Shown piece by piece: positions 1-9,222 of a stretch of DNA of 64,000 nt; the first letter of the stretch is position 1; each line of letters begins with the position of its first letter. Origin of the DNA: G963676655 sp963676655 (GTDB lineage: Bacteria > Verrucomicrobiota > Lentisphaeria > Victivallales > Victivallaceae); contig CAXXKX010000003.1 in the NCBI GenBank assembly GCA_963676655.2, forward strand, positions 2,170,001 to 2,234,000, given 5' to 3'. Under the pieces are notes generated by a model, which worked only from the letters and a program-made list of their open reading frames with translations, did not search any database and had not been told where the DNA came from. The position numbers were made by a program, and so were the translations under genes.

Positions 1-486
1 TTTTTGATCGAGGATCACGCTTTTAAAGCGGTCGGCCCAGAGGTGTCCGACGCGGTTTCGGTTTTTATTGAAAACGACGGTGTAGCGTTGTTGCAAAGCG
101 CGCATGAAGCAACTGATGTCGATCATTTTCAGGCCGGTTTCGTGACACTTTGCTGTATCGTGCGGATCGAGGCGGGGGAGTTGCGAGCCGGCATAGGTCA
201 GGTTGCGACGCATTTTGTTGTAGTAGGAGTTATGACGAGCGGCGATGTCGACTGTATCCGGCAGTTCGTCCGGACCGGGAGCGTAGACTACGAGGTGAAA
301 ATGGTTGCCCATCCAGGCGGCAGAGATTACTTCAACCAGAAAATATTCAGACAGATTTTGGAGTAATCGAAAGCCGTATTCTTTATCGCGATCGTTGAAT
401 GGATGTACGCCTTTGATTCCGGCGATCCGGTTATAGAGGTGGTAGTAGCAGCCTTGGTCGCTGATTTTCATGCGTGAGATGTTCAT
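1..486 (-). CDS. RAYT / REP-associated Y1 transposase, partial (C-terminus beyond left edge)
   Basis: HUH-family single-strand transposase of the REP-associated (Y1_Tnp) type, which nicks and rejoins DNA at REP-like hairpins. Read on the minus strand, 162 codons are visible and the frame stays open to base 1. The product begins MNISRMKISDQGCYYHLYNR, carries the HUH motif in GNHFHLVVYAPG, and reaches GHLWADRFKSVIL. The catalytic Tyr region (YxxLNPVRA in this family) lies beyond the edge. The ATG at 486 follows a strong AGGAGG at 491-499. It is clearly homologous to the complete copy at 29309-30280, with long identical blocks around the HUH motif. It appears intact as far as can be seen. Confidence 0.88.
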   Translation of the reverse strand, partial: MNISRMKISDQGCYYHLYNRIAGIKGVHPFNDRDKEYGFRLLQNLSEYFLVEVISAAWMGNHFHLVVYAPGPDELPDTVDIAARHNSYYNKMRRNLTYAGSQLPRLDPHDTAKCHETGLKMIDISCFMRALQQRYTVVFNKNRNRVGHLWADRFKSVILDQK

Positions 487-614
487 AAAAGGTCCTCCTG
501 GTGAATTGTTACGATTAATATATGGGCTGAATTTGTGAATTTCAAATTAAGTAGCATATAATTTAATAGAAAATATTAAAATATTGACTGTTAACTACTT
601 ATTTAAATTGAAAA

Positions 615-1400
615 TTACAACTTAATGGCTTTGATGATTACTGTACCGGGAATATTTTCAAAAAGAGGGCGGTATTCTTCCCACTGAGAACATTGAAACG
701 GAGCTGAATCTGGAGGATTAGCAAGTTTGGGTTCATTGATAGACTGGATTACAAGATTCGCTTTTGTCATCCATTCAGACATAGTCGAAAAAGAATGAAA
801 AAAAGAACGGACTTGCTCTGTTCCGTTTTCGTCATAACGACAATCTGGAGCTGGCATATATCCATTGCTTATGAAAACTCCGTAATCATTGTCAAGTTCC
901 AAAGGCTCTCCCGCGCTTAGGGGGTGAGGAAGGGAAATTAATAGGATTCCTCCCGATTTAAGTAATTTAGATGCTTGAGAAATCACCGACCCGGGATTCG
1001 GAGAGAAACAAAGACCATAAGTGGAGTGTATGAGGTCGAACTCATTCTCATCTATAGTATTCAGATTCTCCATTGCCATTGTCATAAGTTTTACCGTCGC
1101 ATTACCGGCGATACATAATTTATGCGCATAATCAATTTGCTCTTCCGCAACATCCAGGGCAATACATTGGGCTCCGCGTAAATTTAAATATATGCTGTTC
1201 TGAGCCCCACCACAACCGATTTCAAGACATTTTGTTGCGGCAGATATTTCCGGAAGCAGGTGCAGGGCTGAATCCCCAGGCAACAAGGGGCCGTAATGAA
1301 AGTCTTTCATACTGATGAAAGTGTCTTGAAAATATTCTTCTGAAAACTCGTTCCAATACTTTTTCGATTTTGTGATGATGTCGATATCTGAATCAGCCAT
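615..1400 (-). CDS. class I SAM-dependent methyltransferase
   Basis: Cytoplasmic methyltransferase of unknown substrate, 261 aa. The SAM-binding motif I is visible as LEIGCGGAQNSIYL near residue 77, followed by an acidic residue at the end of strand 2 (ALDVAEEQ) and the post-motif FDLIHSTYGLCF. The end of strand 5 reads LLKSGGILLISLPHPL, typical of the Methyltransf_11/25 fold. The start overlaps the end of the upstream S41 peptidase gene by 8 bp, so the two are probably translationally coupled. Nothing identifies the acceptor. Small-molecule methylation is as likely as any other. Confidence 0.82.
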   Translation of the reverse strand: MADSDIDIITKSKKYWNEFSEEYFQDTFISMKDFHYGPLLPGDSALHLLPEISAATKCLEIGCGGAQNSIYLNLRGAQCIALDVAEEQIDYAHKLCIAGNATVKLMTMAMENLNTIDENEFDLIHSTYGLCFSPNPGSVISQASKLLKSGGILLISLPHPLSAGEPLELDNDYGVFISNGYMPAPDCRYDENGTEQVRSFFHSFSTMSEWMTKANLVIQSINEPKLANPPDSAPFQCSQWEEYRPLFENIPGTVIIKAIKL

Positions 1401-2679
1401 TGTTTCGTGCCTCGTTTACAAGAATAATTCCACTGAGAACGTCAATTGCTCTCTGCAATTGAATATCCGTAATAGCGTTCCTTACTTTGGGATGAACTTC
1501 ACCGGGATGACGCATTAACTGGTGCATGAAAAGCATAAGGAGATTGTCCGGCATCTTTACTTTAATGTCCGGCTCAATGCCGATTTCATGGATCTGTTTT
1601 TTAGAAGGAGTAAGGTATTTGCCGACGGTAAATTTCAATGAACCTTTGTTCGGAAGTTTCATTATACGTTGGATTGAGCCTTTGCCGTAGCTCTTGTTGC
1701 CGATCAAGATTGCGCGACGATGATCTTTTAAACTGCCTGAGAAAATTTCTGAAGCGCTGGCACTGTAACCATTAATCAAGATAGCGACAGGTAAGTTGAG
1801 TGTTTTAGGACAATCGGTTGCTTTGAGCTCCTGTTTGATCTCTGTCATACGACCATTGGTTGAGACAATCAGTTCTCCGGTTGGAATGAAGCGGCTGACC
1901 AATTGGCATGCGACATTGAGTAATCCGCCGGGGTTTCCTCTGAGATCGATAATCAAGGCTTTTACTTTTTGTTTCTTCAGGTTGGCAATCGCCTTGTCCA
2001 TGCTTTTGACTGCTGGTAGAGTGAATGTGTTCAACCTGATATAGCCGATGTTGCCGTTAAGAATTTTAACACATGAAACCGGGTCCCGGTAGACGATAGC
2101 CCGGGGAACCTCTAATGTTTCTATTTTGCCGTTGCTGTAGCGTCTGATGGTCAGAGATACTTTGGTGCCGGGGACTCCTTTTATTCGACCAAGAGACTGT
2201 TGCAAGCTGGAGTGGTCTACCGGCTGTCCATCAATTTTGAGGATGGCGTCCCCAGTGTGCAGTCCGACTTTTTCTGCCGGTGAGTTTTTGATTACTCCAA
2301 CGATTTTTATCAGGCGTTTTTCTTTGAGGACAATGATTCCGATTCCCGCGTAGCTGCCAGTGGCGCGATTGGTCATTTGAGTAGCTGTTTTAGGGGGTTC
2401 GTAACTGCAATAAGGATCGAGTTCATGCAGCATTCCTTTCAGGGCCCCTTCAATGAGCTTGTCATAGGTTGCTTTATCCTCATCCACATATCGCTCATGG
2501 ATCATTTCCATGATTTTCATCATTAAAACAATTTTGCCGTAAGCTGCGTCCGGTGAGTCGGATTTAGCCGCAGTTTTTGTTTCGTTCTTAACCGGGGCTG
2601 ATTGTGTTTTTTCCGCCGCATAGATATTGATGCTTGCAGCGAGCATTATCGAACATAATAGTTTATTAATAATAGACAT
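1393..2679 (-). CDS. S41 family carboxyl-terminal processing peptidase (CtpA-like)
   Basis: Exported serine protease of the C-terminal processing (Prc/CtpA) family, 428 aa. An N-terminal hydrophobic segment (residues 4-21, ending YAA) looks like a signal peptide. A PDZ domain spans about 105-185 (GIGIIV, then the GDAILKIDG loop). The S41 catalytic domain follows, with LRGNPGG near 247, the Ser in the SASAS stretch at 306-310 and the Lys in SYGKGSIQ at 333. The Ser/Lys dyad is intact. A poorly conserved linker rich in Lys/Ala (24-45) separates signal and PDZ. It is the first gene of a two-gene minus-strand unit with the methyltransferase. Expected role: trimming periplasmic or envelope proteins. 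Confidence 0.9.
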   Translation of the reverse strand: MSIINKLLCSIMLAASINIYAAEKTQSAPVKNETKTAAKSDSPDAAYGKIVLMMKIMEMIHERYVDEDKATYDKLIEGALKGMLHELDPYCSYEPPKTATQMTNRATGSYAGIGIIVLKEKRLIKIVGVIKNSPAEKVGLHTGDAILKIDGQPVDHSSLQQSLGRIKGVPGTKVSLTIRRYSNGKIETLEVPRAIVYRDPVSCVKILNGNIGYIRLNTFTLPAVKSMDKAIANLKKQKVKALIIDLRGNPGGLLNVACQLVSRFIPTGELIVSTNGRMTEIKQELKATDCPKTLNLPVAILINGYSASASEIFSGSLKDHRRAILIGNKSYGKGSIQRIMKLPNKGSLKFTVGKYLTPSKKQIHEIGIEPDIKVKMPDNLLMLFMHQLMRHPGEVHPKVRNAITDIQLQRAIDVLSGIILVNEARNNG

Positions 2680-2718
2680 GTTTCAACCTTGCACTTAGAG
2701 TTTATTTTAATTTTGCAG

Positions 2719-5700
2719 TCATTCAGCTTGAATGACTGCCGGAAGTTCAACGATAATTGTAACACTTCCGGGTAAAGAGGTATCCAGACTTATATCGCCA
2801 TTTTGAGCCTCGACGAGGATTCTGGCGGAATAAGTTCCGAGTCCGGTTCCGCTTTTTTTACCTGAAGTTGTATATTTATCGAAAAAGCATTGTCTTATTT
2901 CATCCGGGACCGACCCCGGATTAGTAATTGCAACAACCGCTTTATGGTCCTTAGACACCCCGGTTATCAAAATGTTACTTTTTTCAGGAGCTGCTTCCAG
3001 AGCATTTTTAATCAAATTAGTAAATGCCGAGTAGCACAGCATCGCATTTCCAAGTCCGGTTATTGCCTCCGTAAATCTGATTTCAATTGAAGCTTGATTT
3101 GACTCACATATGTTGCCGAGACTTGCAACCACTTGCTCGATTACATCACGAATGTTGACCAGTTCCGGATTAAGCTGAAAGGTTCCGGTTTCAATCTTGT
3201 ACAGGACAAGAGACTCATTGATCATTCGCAGCATTTTCGCTCCGCTGTCATGAATGTAGGACAGCAGTTCGCGTTGTTCGTCGCTCAAATTGTCGTCCTC
3301 AAGCAATGCCTCCGGAATACCGATGATTCCGCTGAGCGGTCCTTTCAAATCATGGCGCATGATACGGTCCACGTCTTCACGCATTTGCTCGGCTTCCTTT
3401 AAAGTAGTGATATCATTGATTACCCCGATCAGAATCATCTGTCCGGTGATGCGGCGTTCACGCAGGATAACGATGATTTTTGCCCAGCGTCGTCGTCCCT
3501 CAAACGAGGTAAATATATCTTCGCGGACCAGGCAGAAAGATGTATCGCGCTCTCTGGCTGCCCGTTTGATCTTCTGGTCCATAACCAGAAAGCTGTCGAA
3601 TCTTTTCAGGTCATCATATTTAGGATCATAGTCCTCCGGAGCCTCGAGCACCTTGAACAGGGCGTTGGTCCAGGTCATTTGATCTTTGATAAAATCATAT
3701 TCAAAGCCGCCGACACCGGCAACTGATTTGACGGTTTCGAGAAACTCATTTTGTTCAACCAGTTGCCGTTCAACGTCTCTGCGAAGTTTTACTTCCCGCC
3801 AGAGAAGCAGGAGCCAAATGACCAGTACAACGATGCAGAGCATAATTATTCCGCTCCAGATCAGTATTTTTGTCCAGTTGACGCCTTCGGATGCAACCCA
3901 GTTACTGTAAATTCGCCGAACTTCATCAGCACTGAGTTCATTTTTATGCATTTGATTCATGTAGAGATTAATCGTTTTATGATCACGGCGGCGGGCTGTT
4001 AAATAGGCGCAATGGCTGGCGATTGGTTTCGGCAGTTTTCTCGTGTATTCGGACAAGCCGTAATTGGTGAGAACGCCGCGCATGCCGGCTGACGTCTCAA
4101 TAAAGCCCATAATTCGGTTCTGGCTGTAATCAAGCAGCATTTGATTTCTGTTTTGATATGGGACGAAATGAAGATATGGATATTTGCGTCTTAATTCAGG
4201 CAATAACGGAACCGCCACACCCAGCAGGAAATTCTGCATATCTTTGAAATTTGCGGCTCTTTCGTCACCATATTTATTATAATAAACATAATAGTCAATT
4301 TTAATATTACTGGGCATCATTTTAAAGTTTGTAAAGTCATCCGGGTCAGCCGGGATTGCGGCAAGATCGATCTTTTCATCTTTGAGCATTTGATACATCT
4401 CATCCCAGGAGTCGGAAGTTACGATCTTGATGTTGACTTTTGCCTTTGCCGCCCATGCTCTGAACAATGCCGGCCCAAGTCCGGTCAGGGTTCCGTCCGG
4501 CGACGTGACTGCATAAGGCGCGCCGGATGGAGGCAGAGCTATAACCAGGCTTTTTTGTTGATCCTGATTGACAATAGCCTGAGTGGACGGCATATTGATT
4601 ATTCCGATCTGAACCAATTCTTTAAGCGCCTCGTTGCCTTTACGGACAGCTGGATATAGTCTGCATGTTGCCAGAGGGCGGTCCGGATGATATCTGAAGC
4701 GGGTTCTTATGTACGGTTTCTGCATAATGAACTTGGCTATTTCAGCTTCGCAAACGAAAACCTTGATTTTGCCGGTAATGGCGGCCTCGACCATTTTCTC
4801 GGCGTTTTCAAACGCCTTTATCGTAATATGCGGATATTTGACGTGAAAAAAGTTTTCTGCAAAACTTTCTGAAACAACGCCGACGTCAAATCCGGTCAAG
4901 TCAGTTATGTTCTTCAATCCGAAAAGGTTACTGTCAAAATAGAAGAACAGTTTTGATTCATGATAGCTTTTGTCGAACAAGATCAGGTTTTTATAAGGGG
5001 TGAGTTTTTTGAATAAACCGGAATGAACGTCGGCTTCACCGTTTTCGACCGCTTTGATTGTGTCGTGCCAATTTTTACGGCGGATAAATTCAACCGGAGT
5101 TCCGGTCCGCATGGCCCATTCTCGCCAGAATAAAGGGACGAATCCGCGCATGTTATTATAGGCGTCAGCATATTCAAACGGCGGCATCTCGGTACACACC
5201 GCTACCTTTAAAGTTCTGCGCATTTTTTCAGGTGGATCAGCCTGACTGGCGGTTTCTCCCCGCCAGTTACGAATAACCTGATCTTTTTCCTTCTGAGAGA
5301 TGAGTCGCCATCCGAGATTGAATTTTTTGATTAGTGAGAAGTTATTTTTGCTTGCGGCAAGATAATAATGGATCTCAGCCAGGGGCAGGGCTTTTATTTT
5401 GGTCTGCTTGATCATACGGTCAACCAGATTTCTTCCGCCGTAGCGCGGCAACAGGAATGCATGTAACTTTCCGCTTTTGAGTGATTCGGCCATTTCAACC
5501 GGGTTATTGTATTCGACGATTTTTGCCCGGGGGAGCCAGTTTTTTACCCTTTCAAGGCTGATACTGTGGCGAATCAAACCGATTGGAGTTGTCACCAGAC
5601 TGTTATTCACTTCACATTTGTGAGTCTCTGGCGCTCCTTGACAAAAGCGGGTGATTTCCGTTTGCCAGAATGAGTCAGAGTAAATCAGATTTTTATCAGG

Positions 5701-5985
5701 TAAACTGTCTTTCGGGGTAAAGACCAGGTCTACTTTGCCTTTTTTAAGCGCCTCAGGCATTTTTTGCGGATCAATCAGGACGAAGTGAATTTTTTCTGAA
5801 GTCTTCTTACTCCACAAGCCCAGTTCGTCCACGATCAGGCCGGTTACTTCCCCTTTGGCATTGCGGAATGCATACGGTGACAAGTCCATAATGCCGATAG
5901 TCAACGGCTTCTGTTTGACTTCCGGCGCCCCGGCAAGAAACAGTCCCAATAACAACAATATTATTATGCAGGATATTTTTCTCAT
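2719..5985 (-). CDS. sensor histidine kinase with three extracytoplasmic solute-binding (SBP_bac_3) modules
   Basis: Membrane sensor kinase, 1,088 aa from the chosen ATG. The frame can open 15 codons earlier at a TTG (6030), but the ATG gives a proper signal peptide (MRKISCIIILLLLGLFLAG). Three consecutive amino-acid-type periplasmic binding modules follow: about 26-250 (PLTIGIMDLSPYAF), 258-490 (LKVAVCTEMPPFEY) and 493-730 (SLVIALPPSGAPYAV). Next come one transmembrane helix (about 735-757) and a PAS-like domain. The HisKA domain has phospho-acceptor His878 in RHDLKGPL. HATPase_c has the N box NLIKNALEAA and the G box GTGLGTYSA. There is no receiver or HPt domain and no adjacent response regulator, so the partner must be encoded elsewhere. 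Confidence 0.88.
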   Translation of the reverse strand: MRKISCIIILLLLGLFLAGAPEVKQKPLTIGIMDLSPYAFRNAKGEVTGLIVDELGLWSKKTSEKIHFVLIDPQKMPEALKKGKVDLVFTPKDSLPDKNLIYSDSFWQTEITRFCQGAPETHKCEVNNSLVTTPIGLIRHSISLERVKNWLPRAKIVEYNNPVEMAESLKSGKLHAFLLPRYGGRNLVDRMIKQTKIKALPLAEIHYYLAASKNNFSLIKKFNLGWRLISQKEKDQVIRNWRGETASQADPPEKMRRTLKVAVCTEMPPFEYADAYNNMRGFVPLFWREWAMRTGTPVEFIRRKNWHDTIKAVENGEADVHSGLFKKLTPYKNLILFDKSYHESKLFFYFDSNLFGLKNITDLTGFDVGVVSESFAENFFHVKYPHITIKAFENAEKMVEAAITGKIKVFVCEAEIAKFIMQKPYIRTRFRYHPDRPLATCRLYPAVRKGNEALKELVQIGIINMPSTQAIVNQDQQKSLVIALPPSGAPYAVTSPDGTLTGLGPALFRAWAAKAKVNIKIVTSDSWDEMYQMLKDEKIDLAAIPADPDDFTNFKMMPSNIKIDYYVYYNKYGDERAANFKDMQNFLLGVAVPLLPELRRKYPYLHFVPYQNRNQMLLDYSQNRIMGFIETSAGMRGVLTNYGLSEYTRKLPKPIASHCAYLTARRRDHKTINLYMNQMHKNELSADEVRRIYSNWVASEGVNWTKILIWSGIIMLCIVVLVIWLLLLWREVKLRRDVERQLVEQNEFLETVKSVAGVGGFEYDFIKDQMTWTNALFKVLEAPEDYDPKYDDLKRFDSFLVMDQKIKRAARERDTSFCLVREDIFTSFEGRRRWAKIIVILRERRITGQMILIGVINDITTLKEAEQMREDVDRIMRHDLKGPLSGIIGIPEALLEDDNLSDEQRELLSYIHDSGAKMLRMINESLVLYKIETGTFQLNPELVNIRDVIEQVVASLGNICESNQASIEIRFTEAITGLGNAMLCYSAFTNLIKNALEAAPEKSNILITGVSKDHKAVVAITNPGSVPDEIRQCFFDKYTTSGKKSGTGLGTYSARILVEAQNGDISLDTSLPGSVTIIVELPAVIQAE

Positions 5986-6192
5986 TTCCGTGTGCTTGTA
6001 AAATATTAGGTTGAAATATATGTCGATCAAGCTATTCCGACTTGGTACGGCCAGTCAATAGTATACTATAGTAATCCGAAAATACAAACATTATCTTTTA
6101 AAGTCGAGAGACAATATTGAATTTTCCATAACAACCAATATATTTAAAGTTTATTGCTCGAAAAAAGAAATAACGCCTGGCGGAATCATAAT

Positions 6193-8130
6193 ATGGCCCG
6201 TAAATTGGATTTTATAAATTTCAACGCTGCTGAGCTGGATGAAGAACAACTTGCGCGGCTTATTCATTATCACGATACTCAATATTGGAAAAAAGGCGAA
6301 CCGATAATTCCGGACTTTCGTTATGACGAACTGCACCGGGCCTTGAAAGAGTTGAACCCCGAGCATCCGCTGCTTCACAAGGTTCACGCCGCCGCGGTTG
6401 CCGCGACCGGAACGGTCAAGCATGAAAAGCCGATGTTGTCTCTGAACAAGGCTTATTCGCTGCAGGATGTGATTGAATGGGCGGAAAAAAACGGTCGGGA
6501 AAACGAACTCTTGTTGATCCAACCCAAATATGACGGGATTTCAGCTAATTATGACGGAATTACTCTGGCGACCCGCGGGGATGGCGTCAACGGCGAAAAT
6601 ATCTCAGACAAGCTGCCGCTGATTGAGCTGGAAACTTTCGGCTATAAAGGCTTTCCAGACCGACCTGTTCGCGGAGAGATTGTAATTCGTGATGATGATT
6701 TCCGGGATATTTATTCACATATAACCAAAAAAGGTGGCGGTCAATATAAGAATTCCCGTAATGCCGTGGCCGGAATCATGGGCCTTAAAGATATATCCGA
6801 TATTCTGGGACAAGGGGCAAAGCTTACCCTGGTTGATTACAGTCTGGTCTGTTATGAAGTTAATTTGAATGAACTTGAAACTAAGTGGCCGGAAATTCTG
6901 GCTGAGATTGAGGCTCTGCCTTATCCAATGGACGGCATTGTCATTAAGATAGCGGATGAGGTCTACAGTGAATCGCTTGGCAATACCGCGCATCATCCGC
7001 GCGGCCAGATTGCTTTTAAATTTACCAATATCCGGCGCGAAAGTAAGTTGTTGGAGGTCGACTGGAGTTTCGGGAAAAACTGCCTGACCCCGGTCGCGAA
7101 AATCGAGCCGGTCGATGTCGGCGGAATTACCATTCGCCATGCTACTTTGCACAACATTCAGAATATCATTGATCGTGATATCCATATCGGAGATACGGTC
7201 ATTGTGGAAAGGGCCGGAGACGTAATCCCGTATATAGTCGAATCCAGGCCGGGAGCTGAACGCCGATCCTGCCTGATCGATCGCTGCCCCTGTTGTGAGT
7301 CGGAACTTGTCAGGCGCGGTCCCGAAATCTGTTGTATCAACCCCGACTGTACGGAGACTCTGGTGCAGCGATTGCTGGGCGCGGTAAAAAATATTGGTAT
7401 TGAACGGCTGGGTGAACCGAATATCCGCCGGATGATGCAGGTGCTTGACGTCCATTCACTCAAAGATATTTTCAATCTTACCCATGATGATATTTTGAAA
7501 CTTGAAGGTTTTAAAGACAAATCAGCGGAGAATCTGTTGAACGAGATTGCCGCGGCCCGGACTCCGACCGATTACCAGATCCTCGCGGCCCTGAATATTC
7601 CGGGGATCGGACCGAATGTGGCAAAAATGTTGTTAACGGAATACACTATCGACGAATTGCGTTCTTTGAACGAGGAACAACTGGCCGAAGTTAACGGAAT
7701 CGGGCCGGAACGTGCCACTGCTATTCGAGCCACCTTGATTGAACAGTCGGAATATCTGGATGAACTTATTGCCTGCGTTACAGTCAAACAGACGAAAGGC
7801 GGGGCGGTTGAAACCGCGCCGACGGTTTGTTTTACCGGCAAAATGCCTGAAAAACGTTCTTACTACGAAGATCTGGCCCGTGAACGCGGTTATGAGCCTG
7901 CGTCCAGCGTGACTAAGGAGTTATCGCTGTTGGTTGCCGCCGATCCGTCTGCCAGTGGAGGAAAGCTCAAAAAAGCCGCCAGCCTCGGGGTGAAAGTTGT
8001 CAGCCTTGATGAATGGTTGAATGAAGATGAGGGTCCTGTTGCAGAAGATGACAAACCAGTCGTTGAAGAGGCTATTGCTCCTGAAATAAAAGAGAATGAT
8101 GAACCCGAGCAAATGACTTTCGGGTTTTAA
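6193..8130 (+). CDS. ligA: NAD-dependent DNA ligase, divergent LigA
   Basis: Seals DNA nicks using NAD+ through a ligase-adenylate, 645 aa. Domain Ia signature residues are present (YhDtqYW, DfrYDeL). The adenylated Lys is K112 in QPKYDG, followed by RGDGVNGENIS. An OB fold with RAGDVIP, a Cys4 zinc finger (CPCC then CC and C), helix-hairpin-helix repeats (IPGIGP, VNGIGPERA) and a BRCT domain (TVCFTGKMPEKR onward) complete the family order. Two things are odd: the usual Glu two residues before the catalytic Lys is Gln110, and the nucleotidyltransferase domain is shortened and reads KNSRNAVAGIM instead of the common NPRNAAAG. I chose the ATG at 6193. The frame opens at a TTG at 6154, which would overhang the family start. 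Confidence 0.88.
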   Translation: MARKLDFINFNAAELDEEQLARLIHYHDTQYWKKGEPIIPDFRYDELHRALKELNPEHPLLHKVHAAAVAATGTVKHEKPMLSLNKAYSLQDVIEWAEKNGRENELLLIQPKYDGISANYDGITLATRGDGVNGENISDKLPLIELETFGYKGFPDRPVRGEIVIRDDDFRDIYSHITKKGGGQYKNSRNAVAGIMGLKDISDILGQGAKLTLVDYSLVCYEVNLNELETKWPEILAEIEALPYPMDGIVIKIADEVYSESLGNTAHHPRGQIAFKFTNIRRESKLLEVDWSFGKNCLTPVAKIEPVDVGGITIRHATLHNIQNIIDRDIHIGDTVIVERAGDVIPYIVESRPGAERRSCLIDRCPCCESELVRRGPEICCINPDCTETLVQRLLGAVKNIGIERLGEPNIRRMMQVLDVHSLKDIFNLTHDDILKLEGFKDKSAENLLNEIAAARTPTDYQILAALNIPGIGPNVAKMLLTEYTIDELRSLNEEQLAEVNGIGPERATAIRATLIEQSEYLDELIACVTVKQTKGGAVETAPTVCFTGKMPEKRSYYEDLARERGYEPASSVTKELSLLVAADPSASGGKLKKAASLGVKVVSLDEWLNEDEGPVAEDDKPVVEEAIAPEIKENDEPEQMTFGF

Positions 8131-8448
8131 GTTTGTCGTTCAGGCTGATATTTTTCAAATCTTCTAATTTGAGGAAATATAAGTATATTCATAATTCAGT
8201 GTTATAATAAACTGCATTTCACAAGCCGATTTTACCTCCAGATAATTGCTGTTTTCTGACGGATAGACGATTTATATTTAAAATACCAGGTAATTTAAAT
8301 ATAAAGTTTTAAAAATGGTCTTATTTTAAATTTTATTCTATAAGCTGCTTTGCTTTTGGGGGCGAAATTTAGGGTGTTTTTTTAAGGGAAAATTGATAAA
8401 ATGCATCCGTCAAATAACCCGTCACTTATCCGTCGTTTTTATGTTTCT
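8131..8448. repeat. convergent spacer holding dispersed element, copy A (8257-8424)
   Basis: This spacer separates the 3' ends of ligA and the XRE regulator and has no gene. Positions 8257-8424 (168 bp) form an element that begins TGACGG and ends CCGTCA. Its central core AAATACCAGGTAATTTAAAT (8281-8300) recurs exactly, in reverse complement, at 13895-13914. A second shared block, CTTATTTTAAA, lies 39 bp further on in both copies, so the similarity is colinear and not one chance word. The right end adds further CCGTC repeats (8406-8435). No open frame fits inside, which makes it MITE-like in form. The outer parts of the spacer show only AT-rich sequence. Confidence 0.7.
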
Positions 8449-9045
8449 TCAGTCACGTGGAGGTTCATTCAATTTGAAACGAACGACCATGTGGATTCTG
8501 GCTTCTTTGCCGGTCAGGTTTTCAATCGAATGTTTAACATCTGCATCGTAAATAACGACATCACCGGTTTTCATTACTGAAGAACGGGTGTCGGCGCTTA
8601 TTTTTACTTCTCCATCCAGGACGGTTAAGATTTCCTCGGTTCCGGCTAGATGAGCGTTTGATTTAAACACCGCTTTGGGTTGTAATGTCAGTATATATAA
8701 CTCAAGCTCTTCTGCCAGCGCGATTGGTGACAAAACATTGATATGTACGCCGGGGGCGTCAGTATCGAGACGGGTAATATCTTCACTGCGATTGACTTCG
8801 AAGCGACGGATTGCCTTGCCGTCTCCTTTGATAATCGAGTTAAAATCGACCCGTAGCGCCTGGGCGATTTTCCACATGACCGCGACTGTCGGATTAACTT
8901 TACCGGACTCAAGTCTTGACAACATTGCCTTGGAGACGCCGCTGGACGCGGATAATTCATCGAGTGACAGTTTTTGCCTGAGGCGCTCGGTTTTTACGTT
9001 CGCGCCAATCGGCGGCAGGGACTGTTCTTCTTTGTCTTTGGGCAT
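8449..9045 (-). CDS. XRE-family regulator with C-terminal cupin domain
   Basis: DNA-binding regulator, 198 aa, of the HTH_3-cupin (SutR/PuuR-like) architecture. The helix-turn-helix covers about residues 14-68 (LRQKLSLDEL, GVSKAMLSRLESGKVNP). A small-molecule-binding cupin barrel follows at about 110-190 (GTEEILTVLDGEV, TGDVVIYDADVKHSIEN). The ATG at 9045 starts MPKDKEEQ; an upstream TTG at 9096 in the same frame lacks a ribosome site. It is divergent from tdh-kbl across 177 bp, so control of threonine catabolism, its own gene, or both is the natural inference. The cupin ligand is unknown, probably an amino acid or its breakdown product. Confidence 0.87.
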   Translation of the reverse strand: MPKDKEEQSLPPIGANVKTERLRQKLSLDELSASSGVSKAMLSRLESGKVNPTVAVMWKIAQALRVDFNSIIKGDGKAIRRFEVNRSEDITRLDTDAPGVHINVLSPIALAEELELYILTLQPKAVFKSNAHLAGTEEILTVLDGEVKISADTRSSVMKTGDVVIYDADVKHSIENLTGKEARIHMVVRFKLNEPPRD

Positions 9046-9102
9046 AATATGGCTTCTTTGTTTACTATATTGAAAAAAGTTTATTATTTTCAACAAAAAC
9101 TA

Positions 9103-9131
9103 TTGACTAAACTAATTTTATATATTATAAT
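9103..9131 (+). promoter_or_regulatory. sigma70-type promoter of tdh-kbl
   Basis: TTGACT at 9103-9108 and TATAAT at 9126-9131 are separated by exactly 17 bp, close to consensus. This is about 90 bp upstream of the tdh start and points toward it. The region lies between tdh and the divergent XRE-cupin gene, so it is the likely control target of that regulator. Confidence 0.65.
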
Positions 9132-9222
9132 AATCAAGAACCTGAATAAAATCAACGTTCCGGTAAAAAAATAAATCACAATTTGTTCTTTGATGTACTA
9201 AATAAACTTTACAGGTGATGTA

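Noticed and set aside
4..366. Open frame of 120 codons on the plus strand at the left edge
   Set aside because: It is the antisense shadow of the RAYT gene, which has the HUH motif and a good ribosome site on the minus strand.
3290..3631. 113-codon plus-strand frame inside the sensor kinase
   Set aside because: It is antisense to the HisKA/PAS region, Ser/Arg-rich and without any family feature.
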